IMG/VR virus record: IMGVR_UViG_3300046028_003137
Coordinates: 1 to 25,407 of that record
Source: a virus
DNA length: 25,407 nucleotides
Reading direction: 5' to 3' (one strand)
The first letter of the stretch is position 1. Every line of letters starts with the position of its first letter. Positions 14,709 to 21,426 of the stretch are shown piece after piece. A program made the translations under genes and the position numbers. A model generated the notes under the pieces. The model saw only the letters and a program-made list of their open reading frames with translations, was not told the origin of the DNA and ran no database searches.

Positions 14709-14819
14709 AGTCAGGTAAAGGTTTAACACGCTTCCGCTCTACAGCGTTAATCAATGTTTTGTTTAATGTGAGAATCGCTTAACTCATTACAGTTTTTTGT
14801 GCTATTCCTTTACCTAACT
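14709..14819 (-). ncRNA. Structured leader RNA before the sigma-like gene (candidate)
   Basis: Minus-strand arms AGTTAGGTAAAGG (14807-14819 on plus) and CCTTTACCTGACT (14709-14721) form a 13-bp closing stem with one G-U wobble, enclosing about 85 nt. Inside are two hairpins, TGAG/CTCA with a 10-nt loop (14769-14786) and ACGCT/AGCGT with a 10-nt loop (14728-14747), giving a three-way junction. The C-A mismatch on the plus strand becomes G-U only in the minus RNA. It fills the whole gap between the nuclease stop and the sigma-like start. Confidence 0.55.
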
Positions 14820-14821
14820 AA

Positions 14822-15283
14822 TCATTTTACTAAAGTAATATAAAAGCCATAAAATTCATCAAAATTTTTAGCAATAAAGTAAATTCCCCCAGCTTTCTCA
14901 ATCATTTGCTGATATTTGATTTGTGCTTCGCTTTGCTTGTCCTTACCAATTTTTACTTCTATCTTAATTGATTTGCCCTTAATTGTTGCGCTTATATCAG
15001 CCGATCCATTCGTTCCCGTACCTTTGATATATTTACCGCTTCCTATCTTTTTACGATTACCAAGTACATCGGTTACTATCTTTGAGTTATCTACATAACG
15101 CCCTGTAGTGCTGATACGTTCCGCTTGATACCCGTTTAAGTTAATCCATGAGATAATTGCATAAGTTAATGCATTAGCTGTCTTATCTAAGTATATTTTC
15201 TTAGCAACATAGTCAGGTCTCATTCTAGTATTAGCGCATCGTATTTGCCAGTCTAATTCGGTTAGTTGTTGTAGTGGGGTCAT
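14822..15283 (-). CDS. VRR-NUC type nuclease, 153 aa
   Basis: The core has GSADISATIKGKSIKIEVKI (residues 93-112), with Asp96, Glu109 and Lys111 as the PD-(D/E)xK triad. It is followed by DKQSEAQIKYQQMIEKAGG (115-133) and IYFIAKNFDEFYGF, as in VRR-NUC nucleases (Gln121 in the Q-containing helix). These enzymes cut branched or structured DNA in phage recombination and replication. The N-terminal 60 residues are helical and include RPDYVAKKIYLDKTANALT. Its start overlaps the preceding 38-aa gene by an ATGA, so translation is coupled to the replication operon. Its length is slightly above the usual 100-130 aa. Confidence 0.8.
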   Translation of the reverse strand: MTPLQQLTELDWQIRCANTRMRPDYVAKKIYLDKTANALTYAIISWINLNGYQAERISTTGRYVDNSKIVTDVLGNRKKIGSGKYIKGTGTNGSADISATIKGKSIKIEVKIGKDKQSEAQIKYQQMIEKAGGIYFIAKNFDEFYGFYITLVK

Positions 15284-15396
15284 TTGACTTCGTATTTGGA
15301 TTTAAAATAAACATAAGGCATTGTATTAAAGTGTCCGTTTAGCTCATAGTCAACTAGCTGAATGCCGTCGACTGTGTATATTCTTAAGATTTTCAT
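15280..15396 (-). CDS. Very small protein, 38 aa
   Basis: A 38-codon ORF (MKILRIYTVDGIQLVDYELN, ending YFKSKYEVK) starts 1 bp past the stop of the primase-helicase gene and overlaps the nuclease start by the tetranucleotide ATGA. This tight packing on both sides, and its beta-hairpin-like sequence, support it as a real gene. No family was recognised. Confidence 0.6.
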   Translation of the reverse strand: MKILRIYTVDGIQLVDYELNGHFNTMPYVYFKSKYEVK

Positions 15397-15397
15397 G

Positions 15398-17173
15398 TTA
15401 AAATGGTGTTTCTTCGTTATTAAATATTATATCATTTAAAAAGTTAGTATTGTTTTGTAATGGTTTTTTTTCTTCAGTAAATAACCAATTTTCATAATTT
15501 GGAGTTCCTTTGTAATATCTACCATTTGTTTTATCCCAAGATACTTGAACGCATCCAGTTTGTCCCCAATGTTTAAATTTAACTTTCTGAATGTATATTT
15601 CAGTCATTAATGTTTTAAAGTTTCTATAAACTGTAATACCATTGGCTGTTTTATTATAAAAGTTTGCAGAACCACTAATTGAATAAAGATTTGGAATATC
15701 GTACAATTCATGGTCATCTTTACTTTTTTGAATTTTAGTTGGATGTGCTACTAAAAAACAATGAACTTTATTTAATTCACAAAACCTTGTAATTTTATCC
15801 AATTGCTCACTAATATATTTAGTTTCATTAGTTGTATAATGGTGGTCAAGTTTATTCCATGCATCAATAACAAAAGCATTTATCCCTTTTTTTCTTACTA
15901 ACTGTCTAACTGCATCCAATATAGTTTCAAGTTTAAAATCATTTTCAGGATTAATAAAAAAGAAATTGTTAGCGTGATAATTAATCATTTTTTGTAAATC
16001 TAATGGGCTTAATCTATTTGCTCCCTCGAATGGTTTACCTATTATTTTTTCTGCAAATTTACTAAAATGTAATTCCAACGGATGATTTTCAGGCGAATAT
16101 AAAGCAGTTTTCCAACCATGCGAAATATTTAATCTACATAAAATAAAATCTAAAAACTCGGATTTACCATGTCCCGGTATTCCAGTTATAGTTGTTAAAT
16201 AACCAGGCTGAAATTTTATATGACTATCCATTTCTGCCATACCAATACCCGAACCACTTGGCAAACCATTATTGTAAAAATCGTAAATATTCTTTTCAAT
16301 ATCATTAGCTGTAAATACACCAATTATCGGAAACTCTTTTTGATTATTAATGCAATCAATAACTGTTTGAATACCATATTTTATTAAACATTCGTTTGCA
16401 TCTTTGCAATCTTTAAATGTAACTGTCGTGCAATTTTCATAACCTAAACGTCTAGCTAATTCATTTTGAAGATTTAATCCAGCATTATCATTATCCAATG
16501 CTAAAATAAACTTTGTATTATCAGAAAATGATTCAATTGAATTATCTAAATAATCAAAATTAATTTTACCTAACCCAGCACCATTTGGAACTGATATAAC
16601 ATTACGATAACCACATTCATAAAGAGCTAAGCAATCCATTTCACCCTCAACTATAATTATAGTTTCGTTGTCAATTGTTGCATCTAAATTGTAAAATATC
16701 AATTCAGCATCTTTGTAAAGTTTAAAATCTTTGTTTTTACCACGATATTTAATATTTATAATTTCACCATTTCTATAATAATTAAATTGAATAGTTGGTA
16801 TTTCTGCCTTAGCTTTTGGCATCCACTCAACCGACTCAGTAACTTTCATATTAATTAGTGTTTTTTCGCTAATTAAACGTGATTTAAAGAACTTTAAACA
16901 GTTTTCTGTATAATTACTTACATATGATATTTTAGGACGCTTATATTCAATCTTTTTAAATTTAGGTTCAAACTCTTTAAATTCAACCAAAACAATATTA
17001 CAATGGTTACATCTTCCGGCTCCTTTATTTAAATTAAAACTAAAACATTTATCTGTTTTCTTTCTCCTACTTGGTGAACATTCAGGACATGTCATTTTAT
17101 TTTCACCATTTTTGTGAACGTCAATAACATATTCTTTTTTGTTAGCCAAATTAATAACTTTTAAATCTGCCAT
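15398..17173 (-). CDS. Bifunctional DNA primase-helicase (T7 gp4 / Twinkle type), 591 aa
   Basis: An N-terminal zinc-binding domain has CPEC (Cys29, Cys32) and CNHC (Cys55, Cys58). A Toprim primase core follows with VEGEMD (175-180) and ALDNDNAG (225-232). The C-terminal hexameric RecA-like helicase has Walker A GIPGHGKS (331-338), Walker B-like FVIDAWN (434-440) and LVAHPTK (474-480, H4-like sensor). The order Zn-Toprim-RecA is that of T7 gp4. It unwinds DNA at the fork and makes primers. Its start overlaps the loader gene stop by 1 bp. Zn ligands and helicase motifs appear intact. No DNA polymerase gene is in the window, so this phage probably uses a host polymerase or one encoded elsewhere. 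Confidence 0.93.
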   Translation of the reverse strand: MADLKVINLANKKEYVIDVHKNGENKMTCPECSPSRRKKTDKCFSFNLNKGAGRCNHCNIVLVEFKEFEPKFKKIEYKRPKISYVSNYTENCLKFFKSRLISEKTLINMKVTESVEWMPKAKAEIPTIQFNYYRNGEIINIKYRGKNKDFKLYKDAELIFYNLDATIDNETIIIVEGEMDCLALYECGYRNVISVPNGAGLGKINFDYLDNSIESFSDNTKFILALDNDNAGLNLQNELARRLGYENCTTVTFKDCKDANECLIKYGIQTVIDCINNQKEFPIIGVFTANDIEKNIYDFYNNGLPSGSGIGMAEMDSHIKFQPGYLTTITGIPGHGKSEFLDFILCRLNISHGWKTALYSPENHPLELHFSKFAEKIIGKPFEGANRLSPLDLQKMINYHANNFFFINPENDFKLETILDAVRQLVRKKGINAFVIDAWNKLDHHYTTNETKYISEQLDKITRFCELNKVHCFLVAHPTKIQKSKDDHELYDIPNLYSISGSANFYNKTANGITVYRNFKTLMTEIYIQKVKFKHWGQTGCVQVSWDKTNGRYYKGTPNYENWLFTEEKKPLQNNTNFLNDIIFNNEETPF

Positions 17174-17838
17174 TAGTACACCATTTTTAAAGGTTTATCA
17201 ATATTTGAATTTTGTCCGTCTTTAATGTACGGAAGAGTATTTAGTAAAGATGACTTCCAATTTTGTATTTTTTTATCATTACCATTTTTCCAGTCATTAG
17301 CTATCCAACTATCATATTTTAATTTTAAATCTGATTCATTAACATTCGGTCTATGTTCAAAAGCATAATTTAAAAAATCAATAAATGCGGGAATAGTTTT
17401 ATTTTCTATTTCTATTTCTTTTTTTATTTCTCTTTCTCTTTCTCTTTCTCTTTGCTTCGCTATAGGCTTCTCATTTTTTTCGTCAAGGCTTTCAAAAGGC
17501 TTCGCTATAGGCTTCGCTATAGGCTTACTTTTTTTACCACCATTATGCCCTCCACGTACTAATTTTAAACGGCTTTCGCAACTTGGAATAAATAAAATAT
17601 TATCAATAAATTGTATTAAGTTTAGCATCCTTAATTTATCTAAAATTGACTCTAAATCCTCTTTTGATACACAAAATTTACGAATCCAAACATCTTTTTT
17701 TATTTCTGTTTTATTATCATTTAGCATAGCTAAATCAATAAATTCACGATATAAACCACGTTCACTTAATGATAACTCAAAAACACTTTCAGAATTTCCC
17801 CAGTCTTTTGGGTACCAAGTATAACCTAATTTAGCCAT
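17173..17838 (-). CDS. Replication initiator / helicase loader-like protein (DUF1376-like N-terminus), 221 aa
   Basis: The first 90 residues (GYTWYPKDWGNSESVFELSL, then SERGLYREFIDLAML, then a winged-helix-like NLIQFIDN...FIPSCESRL) match the DUF1376-type domain of phage replication proteins, 'Y.p.Dwl.d..v..Ls..erGlY..li.l.w'. A disordered basic linker (98-140) carries KPIAKPIAKP, KPIAK and an RE repeat (130-137) coded by repetitive DNA. The C-terminal part (146-215) has WIANDWKNGNDKKIQNWKSSL, typical of the DnaB/DnaC-interacting end of helicase loaders. It overlaps the primase-helicase gene by 1 bp and probably loads it. The internal DNA repeats recall the origin inside lambda O. Confidence 0.75.
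   Translation of the reverse strand: MAKLGYTWYPKDWGNSESVFELSLSERGLYREFIDLAMLNDNKTEIKKDVWIRKFCVSKEDLESILDKLRMLNLIQFIDNILFIPSCESRLKLVRGGHNGGKKSKPIAKPIAKPFESLDEKNEKPIAKQREREREREIKKEIEIENKTIPAFIDFLNYAFEHRPNVNESDLKLKYDSWIANDWKNGNDKKIQNWKSSLLNTLPYIKDGQNSNIDKPLKMVY
17427..17522 (-). repeat. Direct repeats inside the initiator gene (candidate origin element)
   Basis: The plus strand shows TTTCTC four times in tandem (17427-17450) and the 12-mer GCTTCGCTATAG three times (17454-17465, 17499-17510, 17511-17522, the last two in tandem). They encode the RE and KPIA repeats of the linker. The third-base pattern is identical between copies, so the DNA itself is repeated, not just the protein. Confidence 0.75.
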
Positions 17839-18064
17839 TACACACCTCCATTTCTTTTATAAGAGCAATTTCTTTTTTTAAATGCTTTACAAATTTTATA
17901 GCAGTTGTTAAATCTAAAACAATAAAAATATTATTATATTGATGGTCATCATCATTATTTTTAATATTAATATAAATTTCATTGTGATGATTAGCGTATG
18001 CTAACATTTCATGGTTTACATCTGATATATCAGATGAGCAGAATACTGTTTTTATTTTTTCCAT
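17831..18064 (-). CDS. Small acidic protein, 77 aa
   Basis: First gene behind the kissing-loop leader at 18107-18201. The sequence reads MEKIKTVFCSSDISDVNHEM, then a His/Asn/Asp-rich part (YANHHNEIYINIKNNDDDHQ) and a C-terminal helix LDLTTAIKFVKHLKKEIALI. I recall similar 70-80 aa proteins upstream of helicase loader genes in Bacteroidota phages; they are uncharacterised. It overlaps the loader gene by 8 bp, so it belongs to the replication operon. Function unknown. Confidence 0.7.
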   Translation of the reverse strand: MEKIKTVFCSSDISDVNHEMLAYANHHNEIYINIKNNDDDHQYNNIFIVLDLTTAIKFVKHLKKEIALIKEMEVCNG

Positions 18065-18106
18065 AATAATAATGGTTTTAAGATAACCAATAACTTTTTT
18101 TAATGT

Positions 18107-18188
18107 AAAAACCTCTAAACTTTGAGCTGGAAGTCTCGCAGAATAGAGGTCTTTAGTTTAATGTTTTTGTTAGTTGCTTCCAGACAAC
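18107..18188 (-). ncRNA. Kissing-loop leader RNA, copy A (before the replication operon)
   Basis: On the minus strand, hairpin 1 is GTTG-TCTGGAAG-CAAC (18173-18188). After a linker with AAAACATTAA comes a terminator-like stem ACCTCTA/TAGAGGT (18111-18117 with 18144-18150) ending in TTTTT. Within its large loop an inner GAG/CTC stem presents ACTTCCAG (18127-18134). Loop 1 CTGGAAG is fully complementary to CTTCCAG (7 bp). The same design recurs in two other leaders with unrelated sequence. Confidence 0.65.
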
Positions 18189-18193
18189 AGATG

Positions 18194-18201
18194 CAAATAT
18201 A
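18194..18201 (-). promoter_or_regulatory. Promoter -7 box TATATTTG of the replication operon
   Basis: The minus strand reads TATATTTG, an exact TAnnTTTG match, 5 bp before hairpin 1 of leader A. Transcription would then start in or next to hairpin 1. The -33 region is weak (GGTTTT), so activation may be needed. Confidence 0.6.
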
Positions 18202-18246
18202 ATAAATAAAGAACGTTTAAAACCTATTGTTAATTTCTATTTAATA

Positions 18247-18270
18247 CAGAGTATCATTGATGATACTCTG
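18247..18270. repeat. Perfect 10-bp inverted repeat in the main intergenic gap
   Basis: CAGAGTATCA-TTGA-TGATACTCTG. It lies about 45 bp upstream of the TATATTTG box and about 40 bp past the stop of the 161-aa gene. On the minus strand it is followed by TATTAAATAG, which is a poor terminator tail, so a protein-binding dyad (operator or origin element) is as likely as a terminator. Confidence 0.6.
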
Positions 18271-18280
18271 ATTTTTACTT

Positions 18281-18306
18281 TACACTACTTTACACTACTT
18301 TACACT
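18281..18306. repeat. 10-bp direct repeats TACACTACTT
   Basis: TACACTACTT occurs at 18281-18290 and 18291-18300, followed by TACACT (18301-18306); a partial copy (TTTACTT) precedes. The period equals one helical turn. Together with the adjacent dyad and AT-rich DNA this resembles iterons or an operator array. It sits directly after the stop codon of the 161-aa gene. Confidence 0.6.
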
Positions 18307-18307
18307 T

Positions 18308-18793
18308 TTAAGGCTTTTCCCACTCATTATTTTCAATTAAACTAATAACAAACCCATTCACATATTCATCGCACGATTGTAAGTTAGCCTTATCAATAGC
18401 CATTGTGTTACGGAATATGTTGCATGAATTATTCAATGAAGTAAAATAATCCTTTGCAGAATGTTTGTATGGTTTAAGATATTTAGCATAAATCTCAGGA
18501 AGCACTTTACAGAACGCTAAGAATGTTTCAATGTCTTCAAAATTATCTTTTTCGATAAGTTCTTGTATAATGCTATGCTGGTAGTCTTGTAAACGTTCCG
18601 CCGCATCTATTCCTTCCATATTCATCTGACTTCTTACTGTGCTTTGAAATGCGTTTAAATCAGTTATTAGGTTGTTGAATCTACGTTTGTTCTCATGTTT
18701 AAACGTGTTAATAAAACGGCATGTTTCATCGTTTAATGTTTTGGCTATGCCAACATACATTAATAAAGCTCGGTGTGTTTTCTCTATATTCAT
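18308..18793 (-). CDS. Helical protein of unknown function, 161 aa
   Basis: The sequence (MNIEKTHRALLMYVGIAKTL...) is predicted by eye to be nearly all helical, with motifs RRFNNLITDLNAFQSTVRSQ and IIQELIEKDNFEDIETFLAF. There is no membrane segment or recognised motif. It is the last gene of the recombination operon; its start overlaps the zinc-protein stop by 4 bp, and it is followed by the repeats and dyad at 18247-18306. I recall helical proteins of this size in the same place in related phages but no function. Confidence 0.65.
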   Translation of the reverse strand: MNIEKTHRALLMYVGIAKTLNDETCRFINTFKHENKRRFNNLITDLNAFQSTVRSQMNMEGIDAAERLQDYQHSIIQELIEKDNFEDIETFLAFCKVLPEIYAKYLKPYKHSAKDYFTSLNNSCNIFRNTMAIDKANLQSCDEYVNGFVISLIENNEWEKP

Positions 18794-19023
18794 AAATAGT
18801 ATTTTATAATGTTTATTAAATTAATTTTGATTGTAATATCATCGTATTTATTAGTTAGATAATTATATTTAAGTACTTCGCCATTCTGTTTAAGTAGTCG
18901 CTTAACGTTACATAATCGGCAATCAACCGCCCTATTTTTGTCTGATTTTAACTGATACTTTCGTTTATTAATTTTAAACCAAATTAATGGTTTTAACCGT
19001 TTGCAAGTGAAACAACGCTTCAT
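18790..19023 (-). CDS. Small zinc-ribbon-like protein, 77 aa
   Basis: The N-terminus reads MKRCFTCKRLKPLIWFKIN (Cys4, Cys7) and a second pair occurs at RAVDCRLCNVKR (Cys35, Cys38). The two CxxC knuckles are about 28 residues apart, as in zinc ribbons of HNH or recombination endonuclease VII-like proteins. No catalytic His or Asn follows, so it appears to be a stand-alone DNA- or RNA-binding zinc protein. It overlaps both neighbours by 4 bp. The remainder is hydrophobic and Ile/Asn-rich without recognisable domains. Confidence 0.65.
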   Translation of the reverse strand: MKRCFTCKRLKPLIWFKINKRKYQLKSDKNRAVDCRLCNVKRLLKQNGEVLKYNYLTNKYDDITIKINLINIIKYYL

Positions 19024-19223
19024 AATACATCATTTAAGTGTTTCATTTCTTCCTTGTAAATCTCTAATACCTTAATCGTTTTCTCTATGTCACTTAACCA
19101 TTGACCTTTTTTACGGCATCTTACTAATCTTTTTATGCAATCGAACTCCCATGCATTAAGTTCGTGATGTTCAGCAAATTTATATAGGCTTCCGTTTTCG
19201 TTGTTATAGTGTTTGTATTCCAT
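19020..19223 (-). CDS. DUF3310-like protein, 67 aa
   Basis: The segment EFDCIKRLVRCRKKGQWLSD and then IEKTIKVLEIYKEEM (residues about 26-60) follows the 'f..g.aiKYl.R...Kg...DleKa..yl' core of DUF3310 phage proteins. The N-terminus HYNNENGSLYKFAEHHELNA fits the family's 'HY......e.w.....' start. The family is widespread in phages and its function is not firmly known. This copy is short. It starts 2 bp after the methyltransferase stop. Confidence 0.6.
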   Translation of the reverse strand: MEYKHYNNENGSLYKFAEHHELNAWEFDCIKRLVRCRKKGQWLSDIEKTIKVLEIYKEEMKHLNDVL

Positions 19224-19225
19224 AG

Positions 19226-20026
19226 TTATTCAAATAATGATAGATTAATTTTATTTATTTCTGATTTTGCAAAGCCTAATTCTTTTAACTCTTGTTTAAT
19301 TATTTTATTTTTCATAACCCATGCATTTGCTTTTTTATAAAAATCTTTTTTTATTTCAAATCCATAAGATTTTCTATTTGTATTTTCAGCAGCTATTAAT
19401 GTTGAACCACTACCAGCGCATGGGTCTATTATTATATCGCCTTCATCTGTAAAAATTTTAATTAATTTTTCTAATAATTTAACTGGTTTTTGTGTTGGAT
19501 GTAATTTTTCATTATCTGTATCTTTTACCCAGTCAAAACAATTAAAAATCATTTTTCCATTATTATTAAATTTTGGTAATTTTTCACGATAAAATAAAAT
19601 AGCATATTCGCAATTACCAACTACTTTCATATTAGCTTTTAAAACTTGTGCTGAAAAATTTTTTCTAAAAACTAAATTAATATAGTTTGGTAATCCATAT
19701 TTTTTACCAAGTTGGATTAATTGAAATTGTTGCTCAAACTCACAAAACACTATCATGCATGGTGCTTTTCCTTTTTCTTTAGGCTCTTTTTTTAGCATAG
19801 TGCTACAGAAATGCATAAACTCAGCTGGTCTAAAATCTTTATCTGTATCAAAAAATTCTTTACCAGCTAAAACGCTTTCACCATTTTTATTGTCGCCTCC
19901 TTCATACCAAGATGGATTTGAAGCATAGGCATTGTTACCTAAATTATAAGGAATGTCTGCAATAATTAATTGCGCTTTTGGAATTTGATAAACTTTAAAG
20001 TTTTGAAAATGGTCGTTAATTAACAT
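19226..20026 (-). CDS. Orphan DNA methyltransferase (N6-adenine / N4-cytosine, beta class order), 266 aa
   Basis: Motif IV is ADIPYNLG (residues 23-30, DIPY in place of the usual DPPY) near the N-terminus. HPTQKPVKLLEKLI (176-189) and the SAM-binding motif DPCAGSGST (201-209) come at the C-terminus, which is the beta-class order. There is no restriction endonuclease gene nearby, so it probably modifies the phage's own DNA to escape host restriction or to mark replicated DNA. The enzyme is compact, with the target recognition region in about residues 35-170. It lies in a tight operon between a 75-aa protein (2 bp gap) and the DUF3310-like gene. The gene is AT-rich like its neighbours. Confidence 0.9.
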   Translation of the reverse strand: MLINDHFQNFKVYQIPKAQLIIADIPYNLGNNAYASNPSWYEGGDNKNGESVLAGKEFFDTDKDFRPAEFMHFCSTMLKKEPKEKGKAPCMIVFCEFEQQFQLIQLGKKYGLPNYINLVFRKNFSAQVLKANMKVVGNCEYAILFYREKLPKFNNNGKMIFNCFDWVKDTDNEKLHPTQKPVKLLEKLIKIFTDEGDIIIDPCAGSGSTLIAAENTNRKSYGFEIKKDFYKKANAWVMKNKIIKQELKELGFAKSEINKINLSLFE

Positions 20027-20028
20027 GA

Positions 20029-20256
20029 TTATTTAATTTTAGATAGTAAATATTTTAATTCAGCGGCTTCCCCATAGTTGAGAAAGTTTTTTTTGTTTTG
20101 GGTTATTTCTAAACCATTGCCATTGTCAACTATTTTATAAGCTACTTTACCTTTTAATTCTGCTCCCCAGTCATCAGATGGGTCATAGGTTAATACGTAT
20201 GTATTTTCGCTATGGCTGTAAATATACTTGCAACCACCTATTTTAACTTTTTTCAT
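20029..20256 (-). CDS. Hypothetical protein, 75 aa
   Basis: A beta-rich small protein with KIGGCKYIYSHSENTYVLTY at the N-terminus, KGKVAYKIVDNGNGLEIT in the middle and a C-terminal helix NYGEAAELKYLLSKIK. Its start overlaps the Gp157-like stop by an ATGA, so it is translationally coupled, and it ends 2 bp before the methyltransferase start. No family was recognised. Confidence 0.65.
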   Translation of the reverse strand: MKKVKIGGCKYIYSHSENTYVLTYDPSDDWGAELKGKVAYKIVDNGNGLEITQNKKNFLNYGEAAELKYLLSKIK

Positions 20257-20747
20257 TTTATCTGTAAGTTAGTATTAGTAATAATTGAACACCCAGTAAC
20301 CTGTTCACCATTCTGTAAAGCCTGTTTGATTTTCATTTTATCAGCTTGCTCAGTAACTTTCACAACTTTGTATTCGCTAGGTAAACTATTCACGTCCCCA
20401 ACCTCAACAGCTTGCGATTTACGGAATGATAGTTTAATCAATGGGCTTTCTATCTTATCAACTTCAAAAGTATGCATAGCGTGTGTAATATTATCTTTTA
20501 AGCGTTCAGATAAGTTTTGACGCACTTTCTTTAATTGGCTTAACCTTTTTATCTCAGCATCAATTACGTCGCTCTCAAAGTCTAATTTTCTAATTACATA
20601 GGCATAATTAATCCCTTTACTTTGCAACTGCTCCTTAGCTATTTGTAAATTTAATTCTTGTTGAGGTGTGATTTCTCCTTCCGCTTCAATAATTTGGTTT
20701 ATCAATAGTTGGTATTCGTTTTCTATTTGATATATTGATTTGTCCAT
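20253..20747 (-). CDS. Siphovirus Gp157 family protein, 164 aa
   Basis: The first two thirds form a long coiled coil (about 1-100) with DAEIKRLSQLKKVRQNLSER and LKDNITHAMHTF. These are followed by IESPLIKLSFRKSQAVEVGD and LPSEYKVVKVTEQADKMKIK with ALQNGEQVTGCSIITNTNLQIK at the end. This order, 'E.kRL...kk...n..erLk..i...m...........plikLsfrkS.aVev.d...lP.ey.......ADK..IK.alk.GE.V.G', is diagnostic of the Gp157 family, first named in Streptococcus phages. In phages it usually sits among recombination genes, as here beside ERF. Length is normal. Confidence 0.85.
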   Translation of the reverse strand: MDKSIYQIENEYQLLINQIIEAEGEITPQQELNLQIAKEQLQSKGINYAYVIRKLDFESDVIDAEIKRLSQLKKVRQNLSERLKDNITHAMHTFEVDKIESPLIKLSFRKSQAVEVGDVNSLPSEYKVVKVTEQADKMKIKQALQNGEQVTGCSIITNTNLQIK

Positions 20748-20752
20748 GATTT

Positions 20753-21424
20753 CTATTTGCTTGTGATTTTATATTTCATCAAAATATTAAATTGGTTATT
20801 ATACTGAGTTAAATTAGCGCATTCGATTACTGAGTAAGCATTCAATTTTAATCGTTCAATATGTTTAGGTTGCAAATCTTTTCTATTAACTAAAACTATT
20901 ATTGATTCTATGAATTTATTTGTTTTAAAGAATTTTAATTTACCTCTGAAAAACTCAATTAAATCAATGCTTTCAGCTAATTTTAAATTTTTTGAAGGCA
21001 TTTCACCAGCTCTTATATGTTTAGGCTTTACCGAAAATCCGCAATAAATGCTTATACAATTTGAAACACCATAGTCGTTTGAGTTGATGAATTTGTTTAG
21101 TTCTAAAAAATCAGTAAATCCCATTTTCGCATAATGTTCAATGAACTCGCTTAATCTCCAAATATTAGATGTTGTGTTAACAGTTACCATTGCTTCATTT
21201 AAATCAACATTATCGATTTCATAAATAATATCAATGCCTAATTTTTGAGCGGCTAAAAACCGATGCTGTCCATCAATGATTTCAAAATTTGAATTTACTG
21301 TTATTGGTTTTGAATTTAGAAACCCATACAATTCCATTGATTTGCAAATTTTATTAATGTGCGATTGCTTAACTGTCCTATTAGTTTGAGCTAACTTGAA
21401 TAAGTTATAATTATTAGTTTTCAT
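20753..21424 (-). CDS. ParB / sulfiredoxin-fold protein, 223 aa
   Basis: The first 80 residues form a ParB-type nuclease domain: NRTVKQSHINKICKSMELYG, PITVNSNFEIIDGQHRFLAA (40-59, with the DGQHR signature at 51-55) and LGIDIIYEI. The remaining part is helical without a clear HTH. Phage proteins of this type include ParB-like nucleases and DNA-binding regulators. The DGQHR motif and surrounding hydrophobic strands are intact. The gene lies 2 bp before the ERF gene stop and 5 bp from the Gp157 gene. A role in recombination or DNA processing is likely but not proven. A partition role is unlikely because no ParA gene is seen. Confidence 0.8.
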   Translation of the reverse strand: MKTNNYNLFKLAQTNRTVKQSHINKICKSMELYGFLNSKPITVNSNFEIIDGQHRFLAAQKLGIDIIYEIDNVDLNEAMVTVNTTSNIWRLSEFIEHYAKMGFTDFLELNKFINSNDYGVSNCISIYCGFSVKPKHIRAGEMPSKNLKLAESIDLIEFFRGKLKFFKTNKFIESIIVLVNRKDLQPKHIERLKLNAYSVIECANLTQYNNQFNILMKYKITSK

Positions 21425-21426
21425 GA

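Noticed and set aside
14709-14819. Fourth member of the kissing-loop leader family
   Set aside because: It shares AAAACATT in a linker, but the two 10-nt loops are not complementary, there is no TAnnTTTG box 4-5 bp upstream, and no T tail follows.
18247-18270. Intrinsic terminator at the perfect dyad
   Set aside because: The stem is good, but the minus-strand sequence after it (TATTAAATAG) is not a T run. It was kept as an inverted repeat without a fixed function.
17427-18306. CRISPR array from the short repeats in this region
   Set aside because: Repeats are 6-12 bp, mostly tandem, and partly coding. There are no regular spacers.
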